A stretch of 64,000 bases of DNA from Adiantum capillus-veneris (Eukaryota > Streptophyta > Polypodiopsida > Polypodiales > Pteridaceae). The stretch spans positions 81,598,338 to 81,662,337 of the forward strand of contig CM043953.1 of the NCBI GenBank assembly GCA_014529385.2. The letters run 5' to 3'. The notes below the pieces were generated by a model. The model did not search any database. It worked only from the letters and a program-made list of their open reading frames with translations, and had not been told where the DNA came from. This document shows, piece by piece, positions 63,150-64,000 of the stretch; within the stretch, counting starts at the first letter, position 1, and the number at the start of each line of letters is the position of its first letter. A program made the position numbers and the translations under genes.

Positions 63150-64000
63150 TCAAGGTCTACCACTTATCCAAGCAAAGATCCATTTAGATATGGAAACCCA
63201 ATTTTTCTTAATATAATGATATAGAGTGGACAAGTGGTGAATCCTGAGACCAAGCCACTCATGCTACTAGGGATAATAGGTTGGACAAGTGGTGGACCTT
63301 GAATGTAAACCCCCCATGTACAAAGTATCAGGGGTTTTGGGTATTTCAATGGACTCTAGCATCTTGGAAACATGGTGGAGCTTACTTTTCTCCATGTTTC
63401 AATGGAGTCTATCTTGGATAAATGGTGGAGCATCATTCTCTCCATGTTTCAATGGAGCCTACCTTGGACAAGTGGTGCACGTTTGTTTCTCTCTATGTTT
63501 GAACAGATTTAGCTTGGACAAGTGGTGGACCTTGGAACAAAATCCCCATGTAAAACATATCATGGACATTACAAGTGGTGAGAAAAAATAACATTCAATA
63601 TATAACCTTATAGGTTGGAAAAGTGGTGGACCTTAACACCCAATTATTATTAATATAATGACATAGAGTGGACAAGTGGTGAATCTTGCGACCAAACCTA
63701 CTAGGAAAAGTACGTTGGACAAGTGGTGGACCTTGAATGCAAACCCCCCATGTACAAAATATTACTCATGCTACTAGGAATAATTTGGTATTAAGGTCCA
63801 TGTTTCAATGGAGCTTAGCTTGGAAAAGTGGTGGACCTTTGTTTCTCTCTATGTTTCAATAGAATTTGCTTGGACAAGTGGTGAACCTTGGAACAAAACC
63901 CCCATGTAAAGCATGTCATGGGCATTACAAGTGGTGAGAAAAAATACCATTCAAGGTATAACCTTATAGGCTGGACAAGTGGTGGACCTTAGCACCCAAT
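63150..64000. repeat. Degenerate minisatellite of about 50 bp, right array
   Basis: Same units as 59690-61320 ('TTGGACAAGTGGTGGACCTT', 'CCATGTTTCAATGGAG', 'CCCCATGTAAAACATATCAT'). It begins with a unit in opposite orientation, as the left array does, and runs off the window end. Confidence 0.85.

Overview
The window is nuclear DNA of a land plant. It has spliced genes with plant-type introns, Ty1/copia and Ty3/gypsy retrotransposons with tRNA-type primer binding sites, a LINE remnant, Helitrons, and very many GA and TG microsatellites. The species cannot be fixed from the sequence. The dense, repeatedly nested elements would suit a fern or another large, repeat-rich plant genome, but that is a guess. 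Almost everything is transposable-element DNA in various stages of decay; only two host genes look functional.

Layout. Positions 332-1871 (- strand) hold a gag-like ORF cluster. Positions 4668-9995 hold a decayed Ty3/gypsy element (element 1, - strand) with gag, protease, RT-RNase H, a deleted integrase and, after the integrase, a second protease-like domain followed by W-x-P-K repeats. Positions 11150-14540 hold an LTR, a LINE tail, a receptor-kinase pseudogene and a stray membrane-protein exon. Positions 14364-24112 hold two related LTR-retrotransposon heads (LTR A, LTR B) whose LTRs carry tRNA-like modules, with a Helitron replication-protein remnant between them. The second head is bracketed by a 140-bp direct repeat. 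An intact five-exon HVA22 gene lies at 25086-29772 (- strand); its first intron contains a 704-bp tandem duplication. Positions 30365-36500 are a microsatellite-rich tract with non-autonomous Helitrons.

Positions 36791-54700 are a nest. A copia element (LTR, PBS, first part of gag) is split by about 13.6 kb that includes a structurally complete gypsy element (element 2, 38173-49583, 5-bp target duplication TGGAG/TGGAG). Copia gag, protease and integrase resume at 51.2 kb and then join abruptly to an unrelated gypsy RT-RNase H-integrase. Element 2 is a deletion derivative: gag-protease is joined directly to the W-x-P-K tail, RT to integrase is missing, and a spliced fragment of a DEAD-box RNA helicase sits just before the polypurine tract. 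Its leader carries seven copies of a 24-bp palindrome.

From 55 to 64 kb there are LTR-like DNA, a 270-bp tandem duplication, a 3' copia end in reverse orientation, and a degenerate minisatellite of about 50 bp on both sides of the last exon of an FCP1-like phosphatase gene with an altered catalytic motif. The host genes are not linked by function: HVA22 shapes and traffics the endoplasmic reticulum, and FCP1-like proteins belong to the HAD phosphatases. The remaining sequence is a record of transposition, capture, truncation and tandem duplication.
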